Position numbers and translations under genes: made by a program
The notes under the pieces: model-generated
What the model was told of the DNA's origin: nothing
What the model saw: only the letters and a program-made list of their open reading frames with translations
Database searches by the model: none
Assembly (NCBI GenBank): GCA_964621785.1
Contig: CAZUPD010000017.1
Span: 22,536-86,535 of the forward strand
Direction: 5' to 3'
Length of the DNA stretch: 64,000 nt
Origin: JACKDW01 sp964621785
Lineage (GTDB): Bacteria > Myxococcota_A > Polyangia > Nannocystales > Nannocystaceae
Part shown: positions 35,726 to 44,324 of the stretch, in pieces
Position numbering within the stretch: the first letter of the stretch is position 1
How the letters are laid out: each line of letters starts with the position of its first letter

Positions 35726-36877
35726 ATGACACAGCTCAAACAAGCCGTTTTAGTTGCCGCGCGACGCTCTGCCGTAGGGCGGGCGCTCAAGGGGTCCCTC
35801 AAAAACACAAGTCCTGTCGACATCGCAACCCAGGTGCTCCAAGGGACACTCGCCGACCTCCCGAAGCTCCCGGGTTCGCGGGTCGATGATGTGGTGATCG
35901 GGTGCGCCATGCCGGAGGCCGAACAGGGTCTCAACGTCGCCCGCGTGATCGGGTTGCGGGCCGGTCTACCGATCGAGACGTCGGCCATCACGATCAACCG
36001 GTTTTGCTCGTCCGGTCTCCAGGCGATCGCCTCGTGTGCCGAGCGCGTGATGGTCGGCGCGATCGATTGCGCGGTTGGTGGTGGGGTCGAGTCGATGAGT
36101 ATGGTGCCGATGGGTGGCAACAAGGCCGTCTTCAACCCGGCTGTCGTGGCTGAAAATCCGGAGATTTATATCTCGATGGGTCTGACTGCCGAGAATGTCG
36201 CCCGCAAATTTGAAGTCAGCCGCGCCGATCAAGATGCATTTGCATATGAATCACACCAACGGGCGATCAGGGCGATCGCGGCCGGAGCGTTCAAGGACGA
36301 AATTGTGCCGGTGACCACCCGCGAAGGGACGGTCTTTGATACCGATGAGTGTCCGCGGCCGGACACCAGCCTCGAGGCACTCGCCCAATTGCGGCCCGCG
36401 TTTCATGCCCGCGGAACGGTGACTCCCGGCAATTCCTCGCCGCTCAACGACGGGGCCGCAGCCGCAGTTGTGATGTCCCTCGAAGCGGCCGAGGAGTTGG
36501 GTCTGAAGCCTCTCGCGCGGTTTGTCGGATTTGCCGTCGCCGGCGTTGACCCGGCGATCATGGGCATTGGCCCGGTCGCGGCCGTACCGAAGGTGCTCAA
36601 GCAGACAGGTCTCAAGCTCAGCGATATCGGCATCATCGAGCTCAACGAGGCGTTTGCAAGTCAGTCCTTGGCCGTGATTCGCAAACTCGGACTCGACCCC
36701 GCCAAGGTCAACGTCAACGGTGGGGCGATTGCCCTTGGGCATCCACTCGGGTGTACCGGAGCGAAACTTACGGCCACGTTGGTCGCCGAGATGCACCGAC
36801 GGACATGTCAGTACGGCATGGTCACGATGTGTATCGGCGGAGGCATGGGAGCCGCCGGTATCTTCGAGCGGATGTAG
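35726..36877 (+). CDS. fadA: Acetyl-CoA acyltransferase (beta-ketothiolase)
   Basis: The product has 383 residues. The nucleophilic Cys94 is in NRFCSSGLQA, His339 in ALGHPLGCTG and the second Cys369 in MCIGGGMGAAG, the three catalytic residues of thiolases. It cleaves 3-ketoacyl-CoA to acetyl-CoA and a shortened acyl-CoA. It follows fadN at 30 bp and is closed by a strong terminator. A palindrome copy with an overlapping near-copy (36235 and 36241) lies inside. Confidence 0.92.
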   Translation: MTQLKQAVLVAARRSAVGRALKGSLKNTSPVDIATQVLQGTLADLPKLPGSRVDDVVIGCAMPEAEQGLNVARVIGLRAGLPIETSAITINRFCSSGLQAIASCAERVMVGAIDCAVGGGVESMSMVPMGGNKAVFNPAVVAENPEIYISMGLTAENVARKFEVSRADQDAFAYESHQRAIRAIAAGAFKDEIVPVTTREGTVFDTDECPRPDTSLEALAQLRPAFHARGTVTPGNSSPLNDGAAAAVVMSLEAAEELGLKPLARFVGFAVAGVDPAIMGIGPVAAVPKVLKQTGLKLSDIGIIELNEAFASQSLAVIRKLGLDPAKVNVNGGAIALGHPLGCTGAKLTATLVAEMHRRTCQYGMVTMCIGGGMGAAGIFERM

Positions 36878-36892
36878 TTGAGATTTGTTTCG

Positions 36893-36929
36893 AAGCCCGT
36901 GGTTGCTCGCACTCGAGCGCCACGGGCTT
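36893..36929 (+). terminator. Terminator of the fadN-fadA operon
   Basis: Arms AAGCCCGTGG (36893-36902) and CCACGGGCTT (36920-36929) enclose a second small stem (GCTCG/CGAGC), giving a long hairpin followed by GTT, 16 bp after the fadA stop. Confidence 0.75.
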
Positions 36930-37052
36930 GTTCGTAGCGGAAAATCAATGTATCATCAACGAAGATGCGCAGCCGCCTGGAGCTGCGGGGACTCTCCCGT
37001 CATTGCGAGGGCGTGCTATTGAATATCGCTCGAAAATCTTCCAACGCAGTGG

Positions 37053-38225
37053 TTACATGCTCGCGCCGACTCGGCCGCTCACGCTGGCACTGGCACTTGC
37101 GGATACTTTGATACTGCCGGCAGCGCTCACAATTGCAGAACCGGCCGCCGTAACACAGGCAATCGCTTTGCTCCCCGCACCCTTGAGGTTTCCGCGCAGG
37201 CTCCCTGAGATTTTGACGAGGTTTTGTACATCTGCCGAGGTTTGCTGCGTGAGCTTGAACTGCACTCGGAGTAGGTCGGGGAGGTGGAGTTTGAGCGTGG
37301 CGAGCAGTTGCGCCATCGCCTGGGTGTTTTGCGAGGCTTGGATCTGGAGCGTCGGCTTGGTGCACTTGGCGTTGAGGTCGGCGCTAGCTTTGCAACTCGC
37401 CTGACAGTCAGCATCGACGGAACCTCCCTCGACCGAGCCCTCGCATTTGGGCGCTTTCCACGAACCTTGACACCGCGCATGGCAGGTACCGGAACAGGAA
37501 CCTGTACAGGTTCCCTTGCACTCGCCAACGCAACGACCTTGCCCGTCCTTGGCCGTACACTCACCATTGCATGTGCCGTTACAACGACCTTCGCACTGAC
37601 CCTGGCACGTGCCTTCGCAGGTACCGGAGAGTTTGGCGGGTTCGCACGACGCGACGATTTTGGCAGGCTCAACCTCGACACGGCAGTGACCCTCACACGA
37701 GGCTTTGGCCTGGGCGTTGACCTGGCACTGGGGTGGTTGGGCCTTCACACTGACCGACGCACCGGCCTGCAGGATCGCAGCGATTTTGCCCGCGACGGCT
37801 CCACAGGCACCTTTGGAAGCCGAGCCATCCTTGGTCTGCATCTGGGCATCGTTTAAACCGAGGTCGCGGCCCATGGCTTTACAACTATTTGTCAACTCTG
37901 TTTCCGCGAGGGTCGCGGTCGCAGTGAGATCCTTGGCGGCCTGGACGAAGGCTCCAACTTTCGCACTAATGCTTGCATTTGCATCAAAGTTGGCACCGAG
38001 TGCCGAACCACCACCCGTGAGCTCGGGACATGCCGCGCCTCGGGCAGCCCCGACGAGTTGTCCGGCCGTCGGTGCCGTCACCTTCGCGCCTCCCTGCGCC
38101 TGGCCTTGGCCGCCAATAAATGTGTCGCAGGCTCCGAGCGTGAAGGCGAGTCCCGCAGTTGCGGCGAGGGTTGTGATCCGATTGGAGTGGGTACGGTGTG
38201 AACAACGGTGCATAGATAAGCCCAT
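37053..38225 (-). CDS. Lipoprotein with CxGxC Cys-rich repeat core
   Basis: The product has 390 residues. A lipoprotein signal ends in TLGACD. A helical Ala-rich part (about 50-165) is followed by a core (about 165-300) in which short units of the type CxGTCxGxC recur about ten times (CEGTCQGQCEGRCNGTCNG and similar, with Gln, Glu and Lys between), then a helical and finally a Ser/Ala-rich tail (SASASASVSG). I do not recognise the family. The regular Cys spacing suggests a disulfide-laddered or metal-binding surface rod. No partner gene is visible; it converges on fadA, separated by its terminator. Confidence 0.75.
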   Translation of the reverse strand: MGLSMHRCSHRTHSNRITTLAATAGLAFTLGACDTFIGGQGQAQGGAKVTAPTAGQLVGAARGAACPELTGGGSALGANFDANASISAKVGAFVQAAKDLTATATLAETELTNSCKAMGRDLGLNDAQMQTKDGSASKGACGAVAGKIAAILQAGASVSVKAQPPQCQVNAQAKASCEGHCRVEVEPAKIVASCEPAKLSGTCEGTCQGQCEGRCNGTCNGECTAKDGQGRCVGECKGTCTGSCSGTCHARCQGSWKAPKCEGSVEGGSVDADCQASCKASADLNAKCTKPTLQIQASQNTQAMAQLLATLKLHLPDLLRVQFKLTQQTSADVQNLVKISGSLRGNLKGAGSKAIACVTAAGSAIVSAAGSIKVSASASASVSGRVGASM

Positions 38226-38515
38226 GACACGAAGTTTTGGGGGGTGGCGTCAAGGGGAGTCGGGACTCGTATCGCCGACTGGCGAGAGACTGGGGGCGTT
38301 CCAGAATTTGCCGACAAAAGGGCGTTCGACACCGCCTGCGGGGGCGTTTGCAAATGCACGAGACTCAGATCTGTTGTCACGAATGGCAAACTGTGTTGTG
38401 GGGGGCCGGTAACGCTCCCCGGCCTGTGGAAGCACCGAATTTTTCGCATGCGTACGCAAGGAAGATCCGATAGGCGAGGTCGCCCGCATGGCGGTGAACT
38501 GATAGAGTTCGCGCC
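38226..38515. other. Intergenic region before the VOC gene
   Basis: About 290 bp between divergent genes. It holds one TGYANNTRCA copy (38349-38358) and no recognisable gene. Promoters of both neighbours should be here. Confidence 0.5.
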
Positions 38516-38929
38516 GTGTCGACCCCACCTACACTCGGACTGCGCCACCTCGCGCTTTGGATTCCAGATACGCACTACGCGAGGACTGTCGCATTCTACC
38601 GCGATGCGATGGGGATGGCTGTCGATTGGGAGCCCGACCCAGACAACATCTATCTCAGCGGGGGCCCCGACAATCTTGCGCTCCATCGCCTGGCGGTCGG
38701 TCGAGCCGTTGATCACAGCTGTAGCCCCCTCGATCACCTGGGGTTTGCGGTGCCGGCCGCCGAAGATGTACATGCATGGTATACGCGACTGTCTGCGCTG
38801 CCGGCTGGGGACGCGGTCGAGTTGTTGACACAACCACGACTCCACCGGGATGGGGCGACGTCGTTTTATTTTCGCGACCCGGCCGGCCACCGGGTGCAGA
38901 TTCTCCATGTCCCGAGCCTACGGGCATGA
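38516..38929 (+). CDS. Glyoxalase/bleomycin-resistance (VOC) superfamily protein
   Basis: The product has 137 residues from a GTG. Two beta-alpha-beta-beta-beta modules are visible; the metal-ligand positions H in LRHLALWI, H in LDHLGFAV and the ending FYFRDPAGHRVQILH with its acidic residue fit the vicinal oxygen chelate fold. Members include glyoxalase I, dioxygenases and antibiotic-binding proteins; which one applies is not clear. A palindrome copy at 38767 encodes part of EDVHAWY. Confidence 0.8.
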   Translation: MSTPPTLGLRHLALWIPDTHYARTVAFYRDAMGMAVDWEPDPDNIYLSGGPDNLALHRLAVGRAVDHSCSPLDHLGFAVPAAEDVHAWYTRLSALPAGDAVELLTQPRLHRDGATSFYFRDPAGHRVQILHVPSLRA

Positions 38930-38946
38930 GGCTCGAGGCAAAAAAA

Positions 38947-38965
38947 GAGCCCCGGGGAGGGGCTC
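38947..38965 (-). terminator. Terminator of the lipoprotein gene at 38987
   Basis: GAGCCCC and GGGGCTC arms enclose GGGGA. On the minus strand the stem is followed by seven T, 22 bp past the stop at 38987. It also lies just behind the plus-strand VOC gene. Confidence 0.85.
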
Positions 38966-38986
38966 CTGTGAAGCTCTGAGGCCGAA

Positions 38987-39784
38987 CTACGGACAGGTCG
39001 CACCAGGACCGAGTGTAGACTCATAGGCTGTACATACATCATTGTCGCAGTCGACTGTCAGCTCGATCAACTGGCCGTATCCGGGGGGTTCGGCGAGACA
39101 CACCTGAGAGGCCTCTCCGAGGGCACTGCCGTTGGCGTCCTTGGGGATGACGTGAATGAGCTGGGCCTCGTCGCCTGCGAGTTGCCGATCGACGTCGGGC
39201 ATGGTCCGGTATTGGCCCTCGGCGTCAGCGGGATCGTCACAGCTAAACGTGTGGCTCGTCAGGAGATTGAGACCATCGCCCTTGTAGACTTCGACGGTAA
39301 ATCGGGCGATGTTGACATCCGCGCACATGGCCTGAAAGCCATCTACAGCGAGACTCCAGCGCATCCGTAACAGCGCCGGTGCGGGGCGAAGCGTCACGCT
39401 TTCAGAAGTGTTGGTCTGACCCTCCAAGACCTCGGCCTGCACCTTGCCACCGGGAGCGAGGTTATCGAGGATCGTCAGGCCAGCTGCGTCGAGACCCTCT
39501 AATACAAGGCTGTAGGTGCCGATCGGGATGTCGGTCAGCGTAACTTCGCCGGCACTGCAGGCTCCGGTCTCCTCAAACGAAGCACCCTGTTCACCGTCTT
39601 CGATCATGGTGGCGGTGACCCGAACTTGTTCGACTCCGATGCTTGTACATTCCTGACTTGCGCCCAGCACAAAGGGAACTTTGAGACCTCCGATCGGCTC
39701 GTCACCACCACAGGCGGCCAACGACAGGCTGATCAAGGCGAGGGGGACAAGTGACTTCGTCAGGTAAGATGGCGTAAGGGACAT
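38987..39784 (-). CDS. Putative lipoprotein, function unknown
   Basis: The product has 265 residues. A lipoprotein signal ends in LSLAACGGDE. The mature part is beta-rich and contains several Cys likely to pair. The stretch VTLTDIPIGTYSLVLEGLD resembles a carboxypeptidase-regulatory-like or Ig-like strand pattern, found in many myxobacterial lipoproteins. No catalytic motif is seen. It is a single gene ended by a strong terminator. A palindrome copy lies near its 3' end (39029). Confidence 0.7.
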   Translation of the reverse strand: MSLTPSYLTKSLVPLALISLSLAACGGDEPIGGLKVPFVLGASQECTSIGVEQVRVTATMIEDGEQGASFEETGACSAGEVTLTDIPIGTYSLVLEGLDAAGLTILDNLAPGGKVQAEVLEGQTNTSESVTLRPAPALLRMRWSLAVDGFQAMCADVNIARFTVEVYKGDGLNLLTSHTFSCDDPADAEGQYRTMPDVDRQLAGDEAQLIHVIPKDANGSALGEASQVCLAEPPGYGQLIELTVDCDNDVCTAYESTLGPGATCP

Positions 39785-40100
39785 GTTTTTCCTTGTGTGG
39801 TTCGGCCACGGGGCCGATGGTTTGGTGACGGTGTCGAAAGCCCGTTTGTGACGGTACCCCAGTCGACCATCTTCATAGTTGCGGCGAATGTCCAGAATCC
39901 GCCGGAATCGAAACTGGGACGCGCGTGCATGTGTGCGAAATCGGACAGTCTGAGTGCGTGGAAATGACTTTCACCCCGGATCCGGTCGATCGGGGAATTC
40001 AATATTTTGAGCTGGGCTACTTGACAAATTTTTGGGTGGTGACATTCTTAGACCATTGGTCGAACTTGAAGTACGACTAAAGGTCTGAGAAGCTCGTGCG
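39785..40100. other. Divergent intergenic region with promoter of the TetR gene
   Basis: About 316 bp. TTGACA at 40021-40026 is a clear -35-like box for the TetR gene; the -10 is weak. The dyad at 40059-40077 lies between it and the ATG at 40101. Nothing else is recognised. Confidence 0.5.
40059..40077. promoter_or_regulatory. Dyad operator of the TetR-family regulator
   Basis: GTCGAACTTGAAGTACGAC is a 19-bp near-palindrome of the form GTCGNACTTNAAGTNCGAC (only positions 5 and 15 break symmetry around the central base). It lies 23 bp before the TetR start and downstream of TTGACA, as expected for autorepression. Confidence 0.65.
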
Positions 40101-40715
40101 ATGCCACTTCCTCGATTCCACAAGCTCGATTCGGAGCGCAAGCAAGCCATCCTCGGGGCTGCCGAAGCGGAGTTCACCGCCAATGGATTTTCCGGAGCTT
40201 CGTACAACGCCATCATCAAGGCCGCCGGGTTGTCGAAGGGGGCGATGTACTACTACTTCGCCGATAAGGCCGACCTGTGCCGAACGGTGATCGAGCGGGC
40301 CTTTGACCAGCTGGCTCAGTCTGTGGGCGGGCTCGGAGCATTTACCGATGCGCAGGGTTTTTGGCGCGAGGTCGAGGCGATGTTCTTTCGCGCCATGGAA
40401 GTTGTGATGGCGGAGCCGACCGTCGGTGAGCTGGGCCGTCTGATCTACGACGAAGGAAGTCATCACGACATGATCGGTGAGCTCGTGCAACGTAGCGAGG
40501 CGTTTTGCCGGGAGACACTCTCCCGCGGGCAGGAGGTCGGGGCTGTCCGTAACGACATGCCGTTGGCCCTGCTGGCCGCTGCTGTCACCGGATTGCTCGT
40601 CTACACCGATCGTTGGTACGCCCGTTATCTCGAGTCGCTCCCCCCGGCCGAAATCGAAACGATATCCCTCAAAACCCTTGAAATGGTGGAGCTGATCGCT
40701 CGGCCCCAGAATTGA
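40101..40715 (+). CDS. TetR-family transcriptional regulator
   Basis: The product has 204 residues. The N-terminal helix-turn-helix is standard: AILGAAEAEFTANGFSGAS, then IIKAAGLSKGAMYYYFADK. The C-terminal part is the helical ligand-binding and dimer domain. A near-palindromic operator sits just upstream, so it probably represses itself and the Coq4-like gene that begins 39 bp after its stop. The ligand is unknown. Confidence 0.9.
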   Translation: MPLPRFHKLDSERKQAILGAAEAEFTANGFSGASYNAIIKAAGLSKGAMYYYFADKADLCRTVIERAFDQLAQSVGGLGAFTDAQGFWREVEAMFFRAMEVVMAEPTVGELGRLIYDEGSHHDMIGELVQRSEAFCRETLSRGQEVGAVRNDMPLALLAAAVTGLLVYTDRWYARYLESLPPAEIETISLKTLEMVELIARPQN

Positions 40716-40754
40716 CACGCACAGCTGGTTGCGTTGTGGCAGAGGAGTGAAAAC

Positions 40755-41276
40755 ATGCAAGTACAACAAATGGCACACGAGAAGACCCGCCCGGCCCCTT
40801 CAATTCATCCGCGTCGGAACCTCGATTACATGCAGCAGGATTGCGAGATGACGCTCGAAGAGGCTCTCGCCGAGTACTACACGCAGATCGACAATCTGAT
40901 TACCGAGGACAATGCCGCGCCGGAAGTCGCCCAGATGTTCCACTACCACGATATTGTCCATGTGGTGTTTGGTTGTGACACCTCGCTCGGTGGCGAGACT
41001 CTTGCTGATACATGGGCGATGGCCGGGACAACCGTCACCCTGCGCGAGTATATGAAGTACTTGCAGCTCGAAGAGGTCAAGGAAATGCTGGCCGCGTTTA
41101 CCAAGTGGGAGGCATTTACGCTGATGCTCAGGTCGATGCCACTGATGCCACGAGCGTGGTGGCGCACCCGCAAGATGACGAAGAAGTGGCCCTATCGCGA
41201 GAATCAACAGTACGCCAAGGTCCCGCTTCGCCAGTTGCGCGAGGAGTTCAACATCAAGGTGATTAGTCTCGATTAG
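40755..41276 (+). CDS. Coq4-like protein
   Basis: The product has 173 residues from the ATG at 40755, preceded by AGAGGAG. It contains H65-D66-I-V-H69, then 11 residues, then E81, which is exactly the HDxxHx11E zinc motif of COQ4, a protein of ubiquinone biosynthesis in eukaryotes with bacterial relatives that act in quinone or other oxidative decarboxylation steps. The surrounding FHYHDIVHVVFGCDTSLGGE and the following helices fit. Pairing with a TetR regulator suggests an inducible role. The palindrome TGCAAGTACA (40756-40765) overlaps the start codon. Confidence 0.65.
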   Translation: MQVQQMAHEKTRPAPSIHPRRNLDYMQQDCEMTLEEALAEYYTQIDNLITEDNAAPEVAQMFHYHDIVHVVFGCDTSLGGETLADTWAMAGTTVTLREYMKYLQLEEVKEMLAAFTKWEAFTLMLRSMPLMPRAWWRTRKMTKKWPYRENQQYAKVPLRQLREEFNIKVISLD

Positions 41277-41316
41277 AAGTCGCCGGCTACCTCGCTGTTT
41301 CGCGTATAAGTAGACG

Positions 41317-42204
41317 ATGGCAGCGAAGGAACGCGACAGACGGGCGAAGGTATCCCAGCAAACACTCGAAATCCTCGAGCGGGGGTTCTACGCGGCGCCG
41401 GATGGCACGGTCCACACGGTCTCCGCCGATCAGCGGCGGGCGGTCGACGGCTCCCAGCACTATCGCCCCGGTGAACTCGACGACCTGCTCGCGCGCATAA
41501 AATTGCGTATACAATCGAGTTCGCATCGGGACACGCGGTTTGAAGTGACACGCGAGACCACACTCGCGGCTGCCCGTCGCTTAAATTCGTTGGGATTCGA
41601 AGACTCCTTGTGTCTCAACTTCGCCTCGGCACGCAATCCAGGCGGTGGCTTTTTGAAGGGGAGTTCAGGTCAGGAAGAAAGCCTCGCCCGCAGTACGGGG
41701 CTTTATCCCTGTATCGCGCAGATGCAGTCGATGTATCAGCACAATCGCTCGAATCGCTCGTTGCTATACAGCGACCACATGATCTATTCGCCACGGGTGC
41801 CGGTGATCCGCGATGACGAAGGCTCGCTGGTGGCTCCGTTTGTGACGTCGTTTGTGACGGCGCCAGCTGTTAATGCGGGTGCTGTGCGGGCCAAGCAACG
41901 CCGCGACCGCAGCAAGATCGCAGAGGTGATGCGCACGCGAATTGCCAAGGTTTTGACGCTCGCAGTGCATCACAACCACCGTGCGATTGTCTTGGGGGCG
42001 TGGGGATGCGGGGTGTTTCAAAACGATCCGACCCAGATCGCCGACTATTTCTTTGAACACTTGCTCGCCTTGCCGGGGCTGTTCACGACCGCGTTTGACC
42101 GGGTGACGTTTGCGATCGTCGATCGCTCCAAGCGAGGGGAGATGATCGAGCCGTTTCGCAAGGCGTTTCGCGGTGGCCTGCCCCCGCGAGACGGGGACGG
42201 ATAG
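41317..42204 (+). CDS. Microbial-type PARG-like (TIGR02452/DUF2263) ADP-ribose hydrolase
   Basis: The product has 295 residues. CLNFASARNPGGGFLKGSSGQEESLARST contains the GGG-x6-QEE signature of poly(ADP-ribose) glycohydrolases (in pieces: NPGGGFLKG, SGQEES), with the two catalytic Glu residues. AIVLGAWGCGVFQNDP is the macrodomain-like phosphate loop. It should remove ADP-ribose or poly-ADP-ribose from targets, in the cytoplasm. It begins 40 bp after the Coq4-like gene on the same strand and converges with the ferritin-like gene (3 bp between stops). Confidence 0.87.
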   Translation: MAAKERDRRAKVSQQTLEILERGFYAAPDGTVHTVSADQRRAVDGSQHYRPGELDDLLARIKLRIQSSSHRDTRFEVTRETTLAAARRLNSLGFEDSLCLNFASARNPGGGFLKGSSGQEESLARSTGLYPCIAQMQSMYQHNRSNRSLLYSDHMIYSPRVPVIRDDEGSLVAPFVTSFVTAPAVNAGAVRAKQRRDRSKIAEVMRTRIAKVLTLAVHHNHRAIVLGAWGCGVFQNDPTQIADYFFEHLLALPGLFTTAFDRVTFAIVDRSKRGEMIEPFRKAFRGGLPPRDGDG

Positions 42205-42207
42205 ATC

Positions 42208-43632
42208 TCAGGTACGAGCGCGCGAGGCCTCGGGTCTTTGACCCGGGTGATTTGCACTGACAAGCTCATCGAGAAACGGAACAATGAGCTCACGCCAGGC
42301 AGCGTTTCGGGCGTCAGTACGTGCGTGTACACCGAGTCGGCCGTAGGCCTCTGCTCCCGCGAGGTCACCCGTTTCACGTGGGGTGTTCACAGTTGCTAGC
42401 TCGCGTTCAAACGCATCGGCGAGAGCTCGAACCGAATGCACGACGCTTGTCCCTCCACGGTCGAACGTAAATGCTAGCGTCTGCCACGCGAGGGCGGCAT
42501 GACGGGCCTCATCGTCTGCGATTGTTTGCAACAACGCGCGGGTATGGGGACAGACCGCTTCACGGGCAGCCCGCATCGCGGTGAGGGAGGCGATGGTTTC
42601 CCCGACACACCCTTCGAGAAAAAGTGCACATGCAAATTTTTTGAGATCGATTTTGCCAATGTTGAGGTGGGGTCGCGGGCCGAGGCTTTGCTCGCGCGTC
42701 GCCTCGCCAACATCGGTACGTGGGGTGTCGTGTCGAGAACGTCCACGGGCTGCGAGGGGACCGGGTTGTAGCGCTTGCCCGAGGTGGACACTGGCGAGGC
42801 GAAAACAGGCACATGCATGGGCAACTTCGTCGCGACCGGCCACAACAGTTTCGCGAAGTAGCTCAGGGGGAGCTCCCATCCGCAAAAGATCGAGGTTTTG
42901 CTGGGCAAACGCGGCGATTGAAGCATGCTCGAGTCGCGCGTCCTCGAGCCATTGTCGGCCGATTTCGGGGGAGGGGTGCTCGGTCGAAGGCCGCCCGTCC
43001 GACCACGCACAACCGGGAATGGTTGCAGCGGTGTGGGCCGTGAGTGCTGCGAGCGTTGATATGTCATTTGTAGGTACAAGTAATGGACGGCCGCTACAAT
43101 AGTCGAACCAGTGGTAACAGCAAATGTCGTCGGGCCCGTTTTTTCGGGCGTCAGCGCTTGCGAGTTTGCGCAGCCGGCCCATCATCATCGGGTCGTTGGA
43201 CAGACCAACGAGGCGCTTGTCGTCTGGTTCGAGATCGTGTTTGACAGAGCCGCGGATGTGGGTCGGGCATCCAATCTCTTCAGGGTCATGTTCGGGGGCG
43301 AGTTTGCGTGCGACCTCGGGTGGCCCACACCAGTCGCCGTTGGGACAACCCTCTTCTTCTGCCCCTTCGGGGTCATACGGATCTTGACCCCAACGCGTGG
43401 GTACCGGTTCGCCTTCAGGGATAGGATCGATCGGTGTGGGTTGTGCCGGTTCGATGTCCTTTGGGCTAGGTTTTGGAGTTGCTGGCGCAGCCGGAGTCTT
43501 GTGTTCGAGCTCGCGGTTCGGTCCGTCCGCCGTCGGTGTTGGGCCACACGCTCCGACCATGGATGTTCCTGCGAGCGATAGGGTCGCAATGGCTGTTCGA
43601 ATCCGCGTACGCAGTCGCTCGGTGTCGTGCAT
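42208..43632 (-). CDS. Ferritin-like domain lipoprotein
   Basis: The product has 474 residues from the ATG at 43632. A lipoprotein signal ends in SMVGACG. A Pro/Glu/Lys linker and a Cys-containing region follow. The C-terminal half is a four-helix ferritin-like domain: DARLEHASIAAFAQQNLDLL, then VAGRDEVAHACACFRLA, then TIADDEARHAALAWQTLAF, with Glu/His residues spaced as in di-iron proteins. Such lipoproteins are common in myxobacteria and their role is unknown. The longer frame to 43998 overlaps arfB and is rejected. Palindrome copies lie at 42625 and 43069. Confidence 0.8.
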   Translation of the reverse strand: MHDTERLRTRIRTAIATLSLAGTSMVGACGPTPTADGPNRELEHKTPAAPATPKPSPKDIEPAQPTPIDPIPEGEPVPTRWGQDPYDPEGAEEEGCPNGDWCGPPEVARKLAPEHDPEEIGCPTHIRGSVKHDLEPDDKRLVGLSNDPMMMGRLRKLASADARKNGPDDICCYHWFDYCSGRPLLVPTNDISTLAALTAHTAATIPGCAWSDGRPSTEHPSPEIGRQWLEDARLEHASIAAFAQQNLDLLRMGAPPELLRETVVAGRDEVAHACACFRLASVHLGQALQPGPLAARGRSRHDTPRTDVGEATREQSLGPRPHLNIGKIDLKKFACALFLEGCVGETIASLTAMRAAREAVCPHTRALLQTIADDEARHAALAWQTLAFTFDRGGTSVVHSVRALADAFERELATVNTPRETGDLAGAEAYGRLGVHARTDARNAAWRELIVPFLDELVSANHPGQRPEASRART

Positions 43633-43735
43633 GAGCAACAAACTAACGTCAACCACTCGAGATTTCACGCGAGACGGGTGGCAAGTGGTCGATTTCTCGA
43701 CCGTGGAGGGAGGCGGGAGGGCTGGGAGCGCCGAC

Positions 43736-44194
43736 TCAGTCGTCGTCGCGGGGGCCTCGACGGTGGCGTTTTTTCGTCGACAGCCGGCGTTTTTGGTCGA
43801 GTCTCCGGGTGATGGATGCGCGCGTCGGTCGAGTTTTTCGGCGTGTCTTTGGCACGAATAAGCACTGCTGTACGAGCGACACGAGCTTGGTCCGGGCATC
43901 TTCGAGGTTGCGGACCACGACCCGAGTGCGCGAACTGGTGACGCGCAGCTCATCACTTCCAATCGCCGCAGCACCAGCCGCCGCGAGGAGACGTGCACGA
44001 CGCTGTGGCGTCAGTCCCTCGATCGCGTCGAGTGAGACCCTCAGCTCAACTTTGGTGGCGACCTTGTTGACGTTTTGTCCGCCCGGGCCGGATGACCGAA
44101 CGGTCCGCCAACGCAGTGAGGCCGTCGGGATCCGAAGTTTTCGCTGACGTCCAGCCTCTTCAAATAAAATGATAATGACGGAAGATTCGGACAT
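43736..44194 (-). CDS. arfB: Alternative ribosome-rescue factor ArfB-like peptide release protein
   Basis: The product has 152 residues. SSGPGGQNVNKVATKVELR holds the catalytic GGQ of release factors, and the C-terminus (RKTRPTRASITRRLDQKRRLSTKKRHRR) is the basic tail that enters the empty mRNA channel in ArfB. It hydrolyses peptidyl-tRNA on ribosomes stalled without a stop codon, a backup to the SmpB/tmRNA route, whose smpB gene is also in this window. It lies 104 bp upstream of the ferritin-like gene on the same strand. Confidence 0.88.
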   Translation of the reverse strand: MSESSVIIILFEEAGRQRKLRIPTASLRWRTVRSSGPGGQNVNKVATKVELRVSLDAIEGLTPQRRARLLAAAGAAAIGSDELRVTSSRTRVVVRNLEDARTKLVSLVQQCLFVPKTRRKTRPTRASITRRLDQKRRLSTKKRHRRGPRDDD

Positions 44195-44324
44195 CTTCGA
44201 TCCTTGGGATGGGCCAACGAAGGTGACACAGCGATGCTACCGGCTGTCAAGTCTCCGACGCGAGCGAGGAAATCACCGACAGTGCACTCGCTGCGGAGTC
44301 TTGGCGGAGTCAAGAGTGAGACGT

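Noticed and set aside
43633..43998. N-terminal extension of the ferritin-like lipoprotein frame across arfB
   Set aside because: It is antisense-like frame noise within arfB; the lipoprotein signal starts at 43632.
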